The translations under genes and the position numbers were made by a program. DNA of 62,291 bases, taken from assembly GCA_900318615.1 (NCBI GenBank), contig ONLK01000008.1, forward strand, positions 1 through 62,291. The letters run 5' to 3'. The DNA is from an uncultured Eubacteriales bacterium. Its GTDB lineage: Bacteria > Bacillota > Clostridia > Lachnospirales > Lachnospiraceae. Below the pieces are notes generated by a model. That model was not told the origin of the DNA. It made no database searches and saw only the letters and a program-made list of their open reading frames with translations. Below, one piece after another: positions 16,089 to 25,177 of this stretch (positions are counted from its first letter, which is position 1; each line of letters begins with the position of its first letter).

Positions 16089-17222
16089 TTACAGTCCCAG
16101 GGCATACCAGAGGACAGAGGCTGCCGTCTGTATGATGCAGAAACGCGCTACAATCTGAGGATCCTGCCAGTTTCTTACCCTCGGCTTCTTCGGCTTCGGA
16201 GTCGTATCCTCCCCGGTCAGAAGATCCCGGCGCATTTCATCGTGGAGCGGTGTTTTCAGGGTCCTGAAAAATGAGATATGGAAGAACCGTTTGAAAAACA
16301 CCTTTACCAGCCCCGTCAGGCCGTCAACGATCATAACGATCGCCAATACCAGGTAACTGAGCGGATGGCCGCTCTTCATGATCAGGATGGCGATCAAAAC
16401 ACCGATGGCTCTTGAGCCGGCATCACCCATCAGCATACTGCTCGGTTTCGTGTTGAAGATCAGATAAGCCAGCAGAACACCCGCCATAATCAGCGAATAC
16501 TCAAAATAAGACTGGTTCAGATCACCCATGTAAATGAGCGCGATACTGAGGATGGTAATGATACTCAGCGAACCGCACAATCCGTCCACGCCATCCACGC
16601 AGTTGGTTGCGTTAATGCTTGCCCATACCAGAACAGCCGCAAGAACCACATAGACAACCGGATGCAGCGTGATCTGTGCCTTTCCGATGTACGTATTCGT
16701 TGAGTTCGTAACTACGAATACAATACCCGTCAGCAGGGAAACTCCCAGGTCGATAGCCCCTTTTTTATAGTCCTGCCATGCACTTGAGCTGGCATCGTCC
16801 AGATAGCCGCTCATCATTTCAATAAAAATGAGGATTGCGTAAATCAGGTATTCGAAGGAAAAGCGGACAAAGACAAGGGACGTGACCAGAAAGCAGATCA
16901 CCATAATAATTCCGACGCCCCTGAGTTTTCCCTTCGATGCCATTCCCTGCACCGCATACTGGCGGCCGTGATCAACCGGCAGAAATGAAAACCTGTGTTT
17001 TAACATAAAGAAAGTGAGAAAAAATGCAATCAGGGCCGGAAAGCCCGGAGAAAGCGCATCCATATCGCCGCCGGTCATGTATTCAAACCCGGCCCGGACA
17101 GCCGCCGTCAGCACCGCCGCAATCAGCACCGCGGCCGTATCTTTTCCCATCCACTTAAAATCTGCCGTTTCCGAGCCGGCTGCCTGTGCCGGATTAGCTT
17201 TTTTCAGATTAATTTTTTTCAT
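16089..17222 (-). CDS. MraY/WecA-like polyprenyl-phosphate sugar-phosphate transferase
   Basis: This 377-residue membrane enzyme belongs to the MraY glycosyltransferase family. Catalytic loops are recognisable: GYLDDASS (the DD-type motif), NATNCVDGVDGL (Asn, Asp and Asp of the active site) and SMLMGDAGSRAIG. About ten helices separate them. The start is the ATG at 17222, 7 bp after GGGAGG; an ATG at 17240 precedes that site. The HHH segment of true MraY (PLHHHFE) reads PLHDEMRR here, and the protein ends with a Lys/Pro-rich loop and one more helix. It is therefore probably an MraY paralogue working on a related UDP-sugar or cell-wall precursor, not the main MraY. It stands alone, away from other murein genes. 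Confidence 0.8.
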   Translation of the reverse strand: MKKINLKKANPAQAAGSETADFKWMGKDTAAVLIAAVLTAAVRAGFEYMTGGDMDALSPGFPALIAFFLTFFMLKHRFSFLPVDHGRQYAVQGMASKGKLRGVGIIMVICFLVTSLVFVRFSFEYLIYAILIFIEMMSGYLDDASSSAWQDYKKGAIDLGVSLLTGIVFVVTNSTNTYIGKAQITLHPVVYVVLAAVLVWASINATNCVDGVDGLCGSLSIITILSIALIYMGDLNQSYFEYSLIMAGVLLAYLIFNTKPSSMLMGDAGSRAIGVLIAILIMKSGHPLSYLVLAIVMIVDGLTGLVKVFFKRFFHISFFRTLKTPLHDEMRRDLLTGEDTTPKPKKPRVRNWQDPQIVARFCIIQTAASVLWYALGL

Positions 17223-17321
17223 ACCGCTGCCTCCCATCACCGCTATTATGTCATAAAATGTTTTTTCTTACAATCACCAACCCGGAAAAACACGCCGGAA
17301 TGGGCGGCATAAAGGCTCTGA

Positions 17322-18986
17322 TTATTTTTTCGGCATCGTAACTGTGATCGTGGTTCCTTCGCCGGGAGTGCTTTGCAGGGCAATACGGCCATGATGAATC
17401 TGAACCGCGTGCTTGACGATCGAAAGTCCGAGACCGGTGCCTCCAATCGCGCGCGAATGACTCTTGTCCACGCGGTAAAAGCGCTCAAATACCCGCTGCT
17501 GATCTGCCTCCGGAATACCGATCCCGGTATCGGAAACGGAAAGCTCTACCTCATCTCCCAGACTGCGGACAGAGGCTGTTACTTTTCCGCCCGCATGATT
17601 GTACTTAATCGCATTGTCCATCAGATTGTGAATGATCTGCTGAATCAGAGCCGGTATGCCGGTCATCTTCGTTTTTTCGCCCTCCGTAATCAGCTGAACA
17701 CCGGCACGCTCCGCCTCGCCGCATAACCGCTCCGCCTCTGCTTTAACAATCTTGTAGACGTCAAGCTTTACGCGGGCCATATCGTCCGCACCTTCATCCA
17801 GATGAGAAAGACTGATGATATCTTCCACCAGCTGAATAGCCCGCTGCGATTCTTTATATATCTTCTGCGCAAACGGAACGACATCTCCTTCCCGGACGAC
17901 GCCGTCCTTCATAAGCTCCGCATATCCGGAGATCGCATGCAGCGGTGTTTTCAGTTCATGGGAGACATTGGCCGAGAATTCACGCCGCATGCTCTCTGCC
18001 TGCTCCTTATCCGTTACATCGAAAAGAACAATGGCCGCTCCCCGAAGCCCGTTCTCACCGGCCACCGGCGATGCGTTCACCTGGTACTGGCGGGATTTGA
18101 GCGTGATAACACGTTCATTTTTTCTGCCGCTGAGCGCACGGTCAATCGCATCCTGAAGTTCAATATTCCGATTGATCATGATGATTTTCCTGCCGCCGGC
18201 GTCTTTATGGCTTGTACCCAGCAGCCGGGCTGCGGCATTATTGATGCTGACAATCCGGCCATCCGCAGAAAGCAGGATCATCCCCTCGCTTATATTTCCG
18301 AGGATCGTATCCAGCTCTGACTGCTTATTTTCCAGCTCCAGTTCCTGCTCGTTCAGTTCCGTCTGCTGCTGATTTATCCTCTTGAACAAGGGACTGAGTT
18401 CATCATATCCCTCATTATCCAGCGGATGGTCCAGATCAACATCATTGAGCGGCTTCACGATTCGCCGTGACAGTCTTCCGGCCAGAAGCATGGACAGAAA
18501 TATGGCAAAAATACAAATAAGGATGAGCGGTACCAGCAACGTCAGGAAAATGCGCAGCGCCGTGTACTGGGAAAGGCTCAGACGTATGATATTTCCATTT
18601 CCAAGCTTCCTGGCGCAGTACAGATAACGCTCCAGCAGAGTTCTTGAAAAGCGCTGCGCCTCTCCTTCTCCTGTTTTCAGCGCTTCCTGAACTTCCTCAC
18701 GCTCCAGATGATTTTCCATCTTGTCCGCGTCTGCATCGCTGCTTTCATAGAGGACGGTTCCATCCTGCTCAATCAGTGTAATCCGGTAGCCGGAAGGGTC
18801 AAGGCTGTCCAGATAAGCGATGCCGCTTTGTTCCACGCCGGCTGCTGCAAGATCCGCCTGCATCCTCAGCTGATTCATGGAAACTTTATTCACATAAATA
18901 TACAGTACCCCGAAAATCAGGACGAAGGATACCAGCATCACGACCATCGCGGCGACGAAAATCGATTTGAATATTTTCTTTGTCAT
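17322..18986 (-). CDS. phoR: Phosphate-regulon sensor histidine kinase PhoR
   Basis: This 554-residue membrane histidine kinase has TM1 at about 10-31, an extracytoplasmic sensor at about 33-143, TM2 at about 145-169, a linker and coiled coil to about 225, a PAS domain at about 226-325, then HisKA with the phospho-acceptor H343 in SANVSHELKTP. The ATPase boxes follow (N box NLMDNAIKYN, G1 SDTGIGIP, G2 GGTGLGLSIVKHAV). The ATG at 18986 is fixed by AGGAGG 6 bp upstream, although the frame stays open to 19100. It lies last in the pst-phoU-phoB series. Domain layout is the PhoR/WalK type, and the context makes PhoR the likely role. Confidence 0.9.
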   Translation of the reverse strand: MTKKIFKSIFVAAMVVMLVSFVLIFGVLYIYVNKVSMNQLRMQADLAAAGVEQSGIAYLDSLDPSGYRITLIEQDGTVLYESSDADADKMENHLEREEVQEALKTGEGEAQRFSRTLLERYLYCARKLGNGNIIRLSLSQYTALRIFLTLLVPLILICIFAIFLSMLLAGRLSRRIVKPLNDVDLDHPLDNEGYDELSPLFKRINQQQTELNEQELELENKQSELDTILGNISEGMILLSADGRIVSINNAAARLLGTSHKDAGGRKIIMINRNIELQDAIDRALSGRKNERVITLKSRQYQVNASPVAGENGLRGAAIVLFDVTDKEQAESMRREFSANVSHELKTPLHAISGYAELMKDGVVREGDVVPFAQKIYKESQRAIQLVEDIISLSHLDEGADDMARVKLDVYKIVKAEAERLCGEAERAGVQLITEGEKTKMTGIPALIQQIIHNLMDNAIKYNHAGGKVTASVRSLGDEVELSVSDTGIGIPEADQQRVFERFYRVDKSHSRAIGGTGLGLSIVKHAVQIHHGRIALQSTPGEGTTITVTMPKK

Positions 18987-19122
18987 ACGGCTCCTCCTGT
19001 TCGCCGGCTGCCGTACAAAATTCATCTTCCGGCTGCCGTCGTGTCGTAAACTTTGCCTCCCGGTTTTGTTCCTCCGGCACACTGAAGTCAGGTGCAGCAA
19101 ACTTCCGCCAGGTATGCAAATA

Positions 19123-19152
19123 GCCGGCTGCAGCTTTACCCCTGCAGCCGGC
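19123..19152 (-). other. Intercistronic hairpin between phoB and phoR
   Basis: GCCGGCTGCAG (19123-19133) pairs with CTGCAGCCGGC (19142-19152), a perfect 11-bp GC-rich stem. No T-run follows on the minus strand, so it is more likely an mRNA-stability or partial-attenuation element than a full terminator. Confidence 0.65.
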
Positions 19153-19172
19153 TTCTTTTCCGTCAGAAAAAT

Positions 19173-19847
19173 CTATTCCTGCTCCTGCATTCTGTAGCCG
19201 ACACCACGCACGGTATGGATCCTATCTCCCTGATCTTTCAGCTTGGTCCGCAGTGTTCCCACATGGACGTCAACCGTACGGGTTTCACCGCCGAAATCGT
19301 CATTCCAGACATTTTCCAGGAGGACATCTCTTGTAAAGGCTCTTCCCATGTTTGACATAAAAAGCTTCAAAAGCTCATATTCCTTCAGGGTAAGCTCAAC
19401 ATTCTCCCCATGGACCGTCACCGTATGCTCCATTGTGTTCATGCAGATATCCCCGGCCTTCAGAATTTCCGGAACATTCTTTTTTGCGCTCCGGCGAAGT
19501 ACGGCGCGCACCCGGGAAACCATCTCCATCATTCCGAAGGGTTTGGCCAGATAATCATCGGCTCCGAGATCCAGGCCGTTTACCTTGTCATACTCGGTCC
19601 CCCTGGCGGAAGCCATGATTACGGGAATGCTTTCGGTTGCACTGTCCGCGCGAAGCTTCTTCAATATGGATATGCCCCCCTCATCCGGAAGCATGATATC
19701 AAGAATGATCAGATCCGGCTTCGATTTTTTCAGTGCTTTCCAAAACTCCGCCGCATTTTCGAAGCCTGCTGCATCCAGGTTTGCGGAATTAAGTGCATAT
19801 ACCATCAGTTCGCGGCTGCTCTCATCATCCTCAACACAATAAATCAT
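19173..19847 (-). CDS. phoB: Phosphate response regulator PhoB/PhoP (OmpR family)
   Basis: This 224-residue two-domain response regulator has a receiver with acidic pair DD at 7-8, phospho-acceptor D50 in LIILDIMLPDEGG, a Ser/Thr switch near 80 (MASARG) and K102 in AKPFG. The OmpR-type winged helix occupies about 125-222 (LTLKEYELLKLFMSNMGRAFTRDVLLENVW ... RTVDVHVGTLRTKL, with the recognition helix in the latter). The ATG overlaps the phoU stop as ATGA. It should bind the Pho-box-like repeats before pstS. Firmicutes usage would call it PhoP. Confidence 0.92.
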   Translation of the reverse strand: MIYCVEDDESSRELMVYALNSANLDAAGFENAAEFWKALKKSKPDLIILDIMLPDEGGISILKKLRADSATESIPVIMASARGTEYDKVNGLDLGADDYLAKPFGMMEMVSRVRAVLRRSAKKNVPEILKAGDICMNTMEHTVTVHGENVELTLKEYELLKLFMSNMGRAFTRDVLLENVWNDDFGGETRTVDVHVGTLRTKLKDQGDRIHTVRGVGYRMQEQE

Positions 19848-20536
19848 GTTATACGTCCTTCATGTTTTTCATCGATACCCGTAATGGAAAAGATGACCCA
19901 GCGGGCAATGTTAACGGCGTGATCGCCGATACGCTCCAGATACTTGGTAATCATCAGAATATCCAGAACCGCAACGGCGTCCAGCCCGGTTTCCGGATCC
20001 CTGCCCGTAACGCTGTCGGTTCTCTTCAGAACCTCTGCCAGCTTTTCCTTTACCCGATCAAAACAGCTATCCACCTTGTCGTCATATTTTACCACGGAAT
20101 GCGCCATATTGTCATCTCTTTTAACAAAGGCATCCACCGCAGCGGTAACCATGTGAATAACAGCGTCCGCCATTTCCCGCACCGGGATACTTCTGTCAAT
20201 CGGTCCTTCAATACCCTTCATAGTGACAATCTCGGCGATGTCGTTCGACTGAACGCCGATCCGGTCCATGTCCGTCACCATCTTCAGGGCGGAGGAGACC
20301 AGGCGCAGATCGGAGGCCACCGGCTGCTGCTGCAGAATAATCATCAGGCAGACGCTTTCAATCTGCTTATCCTTATCGTGAATCTGTTCCAGAAGATCCG
20401 GAAGTTTTTTTGCCTCCGCGGCATCATGACGCAGTACGGCATCCGACGACATGGAAATAGCGGTTTCGCAGAGCATTCCCATTCGGATCATTTCCTGGTT
20501 TAGTGTGTCCAGCTGTTTATCAAGATTAGAACGCAT
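19844..20536 (-). CDS. phoU: Phosphate signalling protein PhoU
   Basis: This 230-residue all-helical protein is made of two PhoU repeats. The metal-binding E/DxxxD motifs occur as VTDMDRIGVQSNDIAE near residues 87-102 and ITKYLERIGDHAVNIA near 196-211, both diagnostic. PhoU damps signalling by linking the PstSCAB transporter to PhoR. It follows pstB by 3 bp and overlaps phoB by 4 bp, so pstB-phoU-phoB are tightly coupled. Confidence 0.95.
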   Translation of the reverse strand: MRSNLDKQLDTLNQEMIRMGMLCETAISMSSDAVLRHDAAEAKKLPDLLEQIHDKDKQIESVCLMIILQQQPVASDLRLVSSALKMVTDMDRIGVQSNDIAEIVTMKGIEGPIDRSIPVREMADAVIHMVTAAVDAFVKRDDNMAHSVVKYDDKVDSCFDRVKEKLAEVLKRTDSVTGRDPETGLDAVAVLDILMITKYLERIGDHAVNIARWVIFSITGIDEKHEGRIT

Positions 20537-20539
20537 ATA

Positions 20540-21298
20540 TCAACCGAACCTCCCTGTCACGTAATCCTCGGTTCTCTTATCCCTCGGCATCGAAAACAAT
20601 GTTTTGGTATCTTCCGCTTCAATCAGTTCTCCCAGCAGAAAGAAGCAGCAGAAATCAGAAACGCGGACTGCCTGCTGCATGTTGTGGGTTACCATGATCA
20701 CCGTATATTTTTCCTTCAGCTGCAGACAAAGCTCCTCAATTTTTCCGGTAGAGATAGGGTCCAGCGCGGATGTAGACTCATCCATCAGAATGATATCGGG
20801 CTGCACAGCCAGCGCACGCGCAATGCAAAGCCTCTGCTGCTGACCTCCGGACATGCCGAGCGCGCTTGCCTTCAACCGGTCTTTTACCTCGTCCCAGATC
20901 GCTGCGTCCTTCAGCGATTTCTCAACAATCTCATCCAGTTTCGCCCTGGAACGGACGCCATGGATTCTCGGGCCATAGGCAATGTTATCGTAAATACTCA
21001 TCGGAAACGGGTTTGCCTTCTGGAATACCATACCGATTTTCTTGCGCAGATCGGTGACGTTCACTGAGGCATCGTAAATATTCTGCCCCCGGTACAGAAT
21101 ATCTCCTTTAATCTTTACTCCCGGGATCAGATCATTCATTCGGTTCAGGGTCTTCATGAAAGTTGATTTACCGCAGCCGCTGGGTCCGATCAATGCTGTA
21201 ATCTGATTCTGCGGGATGTCAACATTGATATTTTTCAGCGCCTGATGGTCACCGTACCATAAATTCAATCCCTTTACGGATACAATTGTACCGCTCAA
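20540..21298 (-). CDS. pstB: Phosphate ABC transporter ATPase PstB
   Basis: This 252-residue ABC ATPase energises phosphate import. Walker A is GPSGCGKST, the signature is MSGGQQQRL and Walker B is [10 protein letters not shown], followed by the H-loop VMVTHNM. The start is the TTG at 21298, with GGAGGG 7 bp upstream, which gives the family's normal N terminus ([16 protein letters not shown]). Longer in-frame ATG starts at 21325 and 21358 lack good ribosome binding sites and would run into pstA. The gene lies between pstA and phoU. Confidence 0.95.
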   Translation of the reverse strand: MSGTIVSVKGLNLWYGDHQALKNINVDIPQNQITALIGPSGCGKSTFMKTLNRMNDLIPGVKIKGDILYRGQNIYDASVNVTDLRKKIGMVFQKANPFPMSIYDNIAYGPRIHGVRSRAKLDEIVEKSLKDAAIWDEVKDRLKASALGMSGGQQQRLCIARALAVQPDIILMDESTSALDPISTGKIEELCLQLKEKYTVIMVTHNMQQAVRVSDFCCFFLLGELIEAEDTKTLFSMPRDKRTEDYVTGRFG

Positions 21299-21329
21299 AA
21301 TTATTCCCTCCGTATCATCTGTCATCTTT

Positions 21330-22163
21330 TCAGGCTTTCCTGAGTTTCTTTCCGGCAAGATCTGCCAGGAAGTTAATCAGCAGTGTCAGCAGCATAAGGA
21401 TAACTGCGATAGCGAAAGCAACGTCTATTTCGCCCTGTTCACTGGCATATACATACAGGGCAACCGTCAGGGTTGCGGATGAGGACTGAAGCGATTTGAC
21501 AAAGCTATTCAGTTTCAGACCAAAACCTGCCGTGAAAAGAAGAGCTGCGGACTCGCCGATAATACGTCCGATCGCCAGTATGCAGCCGGTAACAATACCG
21601 TCGATTGCGTTTGGAAGTACAACCGTGCGGATCATATACCATTTTCCGCTTCCCAGCGCCAGCGCTCCTTCACGGTACGACATCGGTACGGTCTTCAGAC
21701 TTTCCTGGGTGGTGCGGACAATGGTTGGCATGATCATCATAACCAGCGTAAGGCCTCCGGCGAGAATACCTGATTTCAGTCCCATCAGCTGAATAAACAG
21801 CAGCATGCCCACCAGGCCGAAGATGATGGACGGAATGCCGGTCAGGGTTTCGGTGGCAAACTCGATGATGGCAACCACTTTACGGTTGGTGGCATATTCG
21901 GTCAGATATACAGCCGCTCCGACGGAAATCGGAAGCGCAATGATCATGGTAATGATAATAATATAGAGGGTATTCAGGATATTGGGGAGAATACCGATGG
22001 TATGCGCGCGGTGGCTTGTCTGTGTTGAAATCAGCTGCCATGTCAGATGCGGAAGACCGCGCCAGGCAATATACCCCATCAGAAAAAGCAGCAGCGCCAC
22101 CGTAAGGAAGGAGCACAGATACATAAAAAACTTCATACTGCCATTATAGAATTTTCTCCTCAT
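21330..22163 (-). CDS. pstA: Phosphate ABC transporter permease PstA
   Basis: This 277-residue permease has six helices. The EAA-type cytoplasmic loop is [24 protein letters not shown], and [13 protein letters not shown] and [16 protein letters not shown] are typical PstA segments. It overlaps the pstC stop by one base (TAATG), so the two membrane subunits are translated in step. Confidence 0.95.
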   Translation of the reverse strand: MRRKFYNGSMKFFMYLCSFLTVALLLFLMGYIAWRGLPHLTWQLISTQTSHRAHTIGILPNILNTLYIIIITMIIALPISVGAAVYLTEYATNRKVVAIIEFATETLTGIPSIIFGLVGMLLFIQLMGLKSGILAGGLTLVMMIMPTIVRTTQESLKTVPMSYREGALALGSGKWYMIRTVVLPNAIDGIVTGCILAIGRIIGESAALLFTAGFGLKLNSFVKSLQSSSATLTVALYVYASEQGEIDVAFAIAVILMLLTLLINFLADLAGKKLRKA

Positions 22164-23098
22164 TACTGCTCTTTCCCCTTTCCCTTAATAACTACGTTCA
22201 GAAATACGTTGATCAGCATGATAAATACGAACAGAACAAGGCCGATCGAAAAAAGCGCATTTCTCTGAAGGGATCCGACCGCCGCGTAGGACATTTCCGA
22301 GGCAATGGCTGTTGTCATAAAACGCACGGATTTCAGAAGTCCGGGCATATTGGCCACATTGCCGGAAACCATGATGATGGCCATGGCCTCTCCGATCGCT
22401 CTTCCAACCCCCAGAACAACGGCCGCCGCAATTCCGCTCCTGGCGGCATGTACGGATATCTTAAAGAAAGTTTCTGTCCTGGTAGCCCCCAATGCAAGAG
22501 AAGCCTCCTCATATTCCTTCGGCACCGCATCCAGCGCTGTCAGTGAAACATTGATGATGTTCGGCAGAATCATGATGGCCAGTACAATAACGGCTGCCAG
22601 CAAAGTGGCCCCGCTGGCAAGGTGAAACGCCTTCTGAACAGACGGCACCAGAACAATCATGCCGACCAGACCATAGACAACCGAAGGAATGCCGGCCAGC
22701 AGCTGAACACAGTTTTTGATGACAGCTGCGAACTTTTTCGGTGCAGCCTTGGAGAGGAACACCGCTGTCATCAGTCCGATCGGAACTCCGATGACCACGG
22801 CCCCGGCGGTACCGTAAATGCTGGTGAGAATGAACGGCAGAATGCCGAAGGAAGGTTCCGCCGCCGTTGACGCCCATTTCGTTCCAAACATAAATTTGAA
22901 GATTCCGATCTTATGAATAGCCGGGATTCCGGAAATAATCAGATATATGGAAATGGCCAGCACAAAGCCTACCGCAATAATTCCGCAGATCAGAAAAAGA
23001 ACCTGCCAGAAGGTTTCCTTTGCATTCAGCTTTTCCTTTGCTTCTTTTGCCCCGGCGGCTGCCGCGGCATCCACTGTTACAGTTTCAGTATTATTCAT
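22163..23098 (-). CDS. pstC: Phosphate ABC transporter permease PstC
   Basis: This 311-residue permease has a charged cytoplasmic N-terminal segment of about 30 residues and six helices. Family motifs include LLAGIPSVVYGLVGM near the middle, the EAA loop EASLALGATRTETFFKISVHAARSG and GVGRAIGEAMAIIMVSGN. It is separated from pstS by 187 bp containing a strong hairpin, which probably lets the binding protein be made in excess over the membrane subunits. Confidence 0.95.
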   Translation of the reverse strand: MNNTETVTVDAAAAAGAKEAKEKLNAKETFWQVLFLICGIIAVGFVLAISIYLIISGIPAIHKIGIFKFMFGTKWASTAAEPSFGILPFILTSIYGTAGAVVIGVPIGLMTAVFLSKAAPKKFAAVIKNCVQLLAGIPSVVYGLVGMIVLVPSVQKAFHLASGATLLAAVIVLAIMILPNIINVSLTALDAVPKEYEEASLALGATRTETFFKISVHAARSGIAAAVVLGVGRAIGEAMAIIMVSGNVANMPGLLKSVRFMTTAIASEMSYAAVGSLQRNALFSIGLVLFVFIMLINVFLNVVIKGKGKEQ

Positions 23099-23126
23099 AT
23101 GGTATCTTTTCCTTTACACAGGTACA

Positions 23127-23152
23127 GCCGGCCCGGGCAAAGCCGGGCCGGC
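23127..23152 (-). other. Hairpin in the pstS-pstC gap
   Basis: GCCGGCCCGG and CCGGGCCGGC form a perfect 10-bp GC stem with a six-base loop. There is no T-run on the minus strand. Such hairpins after binding-protein genes commonly protect the upstream mRNA end; that role is inferred here. Confidence 0.7.
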
Positions 23153-23285
23153 CAGCAGACAATCCGCTCTGCCGCGCCTAATACAGCCGTTCCCTATCCG
23201 TTCGTATTGAACTGTGCGGCAGCTGTCCTGCTTATTCGCGCGGGCATTTTCTGGTTTGCTGATGCTTATGCGGTCAAATTTCGTT

Positions 23286-24191
23286 TTACTGAGCTTTCGC
23301 GGTATCTGTCTCAGCCGCTGCAGCCGCTTCCGTCGTTCCTTCCGCCGCTGCGGAGGTTGCATACGGAACAACGCCGGCGCCCTTGATCAGGTCGGCTGCA
23401 TCTTCAGAGGTGCAGTAATCGAAGAATGCCTGAGCGGCATCACTGAGCGCTGTATCTTTCATGGTAATCAGGTTGAAATCTCTCTGAATTACATAGGAGC
23501 CGTCACCGATGGTGTCTTCGGTGCACGCTACACCTTCAACGGTAAGAACCTTGACTCCGTCCTGTCCTTGTGCTACTGCAGAGTAGGACGCATATCCGAT
23601 TGCATTCGGGGAATTCTTCACAGCTTCTATAACAGCACCGGTAGATGTCAGTTCCTGAGAAAGTTTACACTCATCCTTAGTATCCGTGATCGTCTCAAAA
23701 CCGTCTCTCGTTCCGGACCCAGCTTCACGCCCGATGGCTGCAATCTCAAGATCATCGCCGCCGACATCCTTCCAGCTGGTTGTCCCGCCGGTGTAGATGG
23801 AGGCAATCTGTTCAACACTCAGATCATCTACAGGGTTATCTGCATTAACGATGATCGCAATACCATCGATGGCGATGGTGGTCTGCTGAAGTCCCTTCGC
23901 GGTCTCTTCATCTTTCAGGTCTCTGGATGCAAGTCCGATGTCGCAGGCGCCTGTGCTTGCGGCTTCAATGCCGGCGCCGGAACCGGTTGCATCATATGTA
24001 ATAGTCACATCCGGATGATCCTCCATGAACTGCTCGGAAAGAGCTCCGATTACTTCCTCCATGGAAGTTGAACCATTGGTTGCTACGTTTCCGGATACAT
24101 CATCTGCCAATACGGAAACAGAAGTTCCTGCTGCGGTCATAGCCATAACAACGGAAGCTGCAACTGCTGCTAATTTCGCATTTCTCATCAT
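23286..24191 (-). CDS. pstS: Phosphate-binding protein PstS
   Basis: This 301-residue extracytoplasmic phosphate receptor has a signal peptide at about 1-29 (hydrophobic VVMAMTAAG, likely cut after SVLA). The phosphate-contacting motifs follow: GSTSMEE near 40, TGSGAGI near 70, and GREAGSGTRDGFE near 153-165. It lacks a lipobox cysteine, which is unusual for a Gram-positive PstS, and it ends in a low-complexity Ala/Glu/Thr tail from about 278. AAAGGAGG precedes the double ATG start. It is first in the operon behind the Pho-box-like promoter. Confidence 0.94.
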   Translation of the reverse strand: MMRNAKLAAVAASVVMAMTAAGTSVSVLADDVSGNVATNGSTSMEEVIGALSEQFMEDHPDVTITYDATGSGAGIEAASTGACDIGLASRDLKDEETAKGLQQTTIAIDGIAIIVNADNPVDDLSVEQIASIYTGGTTSWKDVGGDDLEIAAIGREAGSGTRDGFETITDTKDECKLSQELTSTGAVIEAVKNSPNAIGYASYSAVAQGQDGVKVLTVEGVACTEDTIGDGSYVIQRDFNLITMKDTALSDAAQAFFDYCTSEDAADLIKGAGVVPYATSAAAEGTTEAAAAAETDTAKAQ

Positions 24192-24225
24192 TTTTATCCT
24201 CCTTTACCCTCTTGGGAACAACACC

Positions 24226-24289
24226 ATCATAAATAACCCATATCAAATTAAATAGCGGATGAACGTAAAGTTTGGGTAAAGAATGTGAA
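24226..24289 (-). promoter_or_regulatory. pst operon promoter with Pho-box-like repeats
   Basis: On the plus strand CGTAAA (24264-24269) and GGTAAA (24275-24280) are exactly 11 bp apart, with a related TGTGAA at 24284-24289. Read on the minus strand these are TTTACG/TTTACC/TTCACA, the pattern bound by PhoB/PhoP. TATGAT (24231-24226) is a plausible -10 with a poor -35, as expected for an activator-dependent promoter. Confidence 0.65.
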
Positions 24290-24484
24290 TAAACGTCGCG
24301 GCAGTATTTAGATGCATATTTTTGGATTTTAATCAGTAAGAGAAATAGTTTGCTGTCCGCCGTCCCTTCTTTTATAATCAAATCAAAATCATACTGTTAT
24401 GAAAAACAAGTGACATTGATTCCCCCGCCTGCCTGTGGCTGCTGCCTGCCGCAGACGGAGACTGAAATTTTCAGAGGGATTTGC

Positions 24485-25138
24485 ATGCTTAAAGATAAAG
24501 ATATCCGGGAACCGCTTTTTGAGTTTCTGGAAACTGAATTTGGGAAAATACGTATTTACGAAGAAAAGGATATTGGCGCATCCCGCGCGGATGTATTGAT
24601 GGTGACCGGAGATTCGTTCTGCGGGATTGAAATCAAGAGCGATGCAGACACGTTCACGCGGCTTTCGCGTCAGGCGGCGGATTATGACCGATACTTCGAC
24701 TATAATTTTGCTGCCGTCGGCACAAGCCATGCACTGCATGTGTCTGAACATATTCCTCCCCATTGGGGCATTATTACAGTCGAAGAAATAGACGGAAAAG
24801 CAGATTTTTACATATATCGAAGGCCGCAGCCCAACCCAAACCTGAACCTGAAATTAAAGCTCTCCCTTTTATGGCGTCCGGAGCTGCAGGATATTATCCG
24901 CAAATATCCTTTCAAATATGAGTATCTGCGCCAGTCCAAGCCATTTGTTATCGATAAGATTGCCGCGGCTGTCCCCTATGAACAGCTGCGGCAAACCATG
25001 AGCTATGAACTTTTTGAAAGGGATTACGAACTGGAAATGCAGCAAATCAATACTTTTCGCAAAGAAGTTGAAGGTAAGAAACGGGCAAAAAGACGTTTAA
25101 AACATCCGAAAAGAAAAAGACGCGCGCTAACGCAGTAA
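24485..25138 (+). CDS. sce7726-like protein of the PD-(D/E)XK nuclease superfamily
   Basis: This 217-residue soluble protein contains a nuclease-like core. RADVLMV near residues 33-39 gives the first acidic residue, and GIEIKSDADTF near 47-57 gives the E-x-K pair. These are followed by LSRQAADYDRYFDY and an AAVGTSHA strand, the order seen in sce7726-family proteins. The C terminus is strongly basic (KRAKRRLKHPKRKRRA), which fits nucleic-acid binding. The ATG at 24485 follows AGAGGG; the open frame extends back to 24350 without a ribosome binding site. It stands alone between pstS and the carrier gene. Function is unknown; DNA repair or defence is possible. Confidence 0.75.
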   Translation: MLKDKDIREPLFEFLETEFGKIRIYEEKDIGASRADVLMVTGDSFCGIEIKSDADTFTRLSRQAADYDRYFDYNFAAVGTSHALHVSEHIPPHWGIITVEEIDGKADFYIYRRPQPNPNLNLKLKLSLLWRPELQDIIRKYPFKYEYLRQSKPFVIDKIAAAVPYEQLRQTMSYELFERDYELEMQQINTFRKEVEGKKRAKRRLKHPKRKRRALTQ

Positions 25139-25177
25139 AGAGATCCCGGGATATTGCCTCGTGCCGGACAGTGCTGC

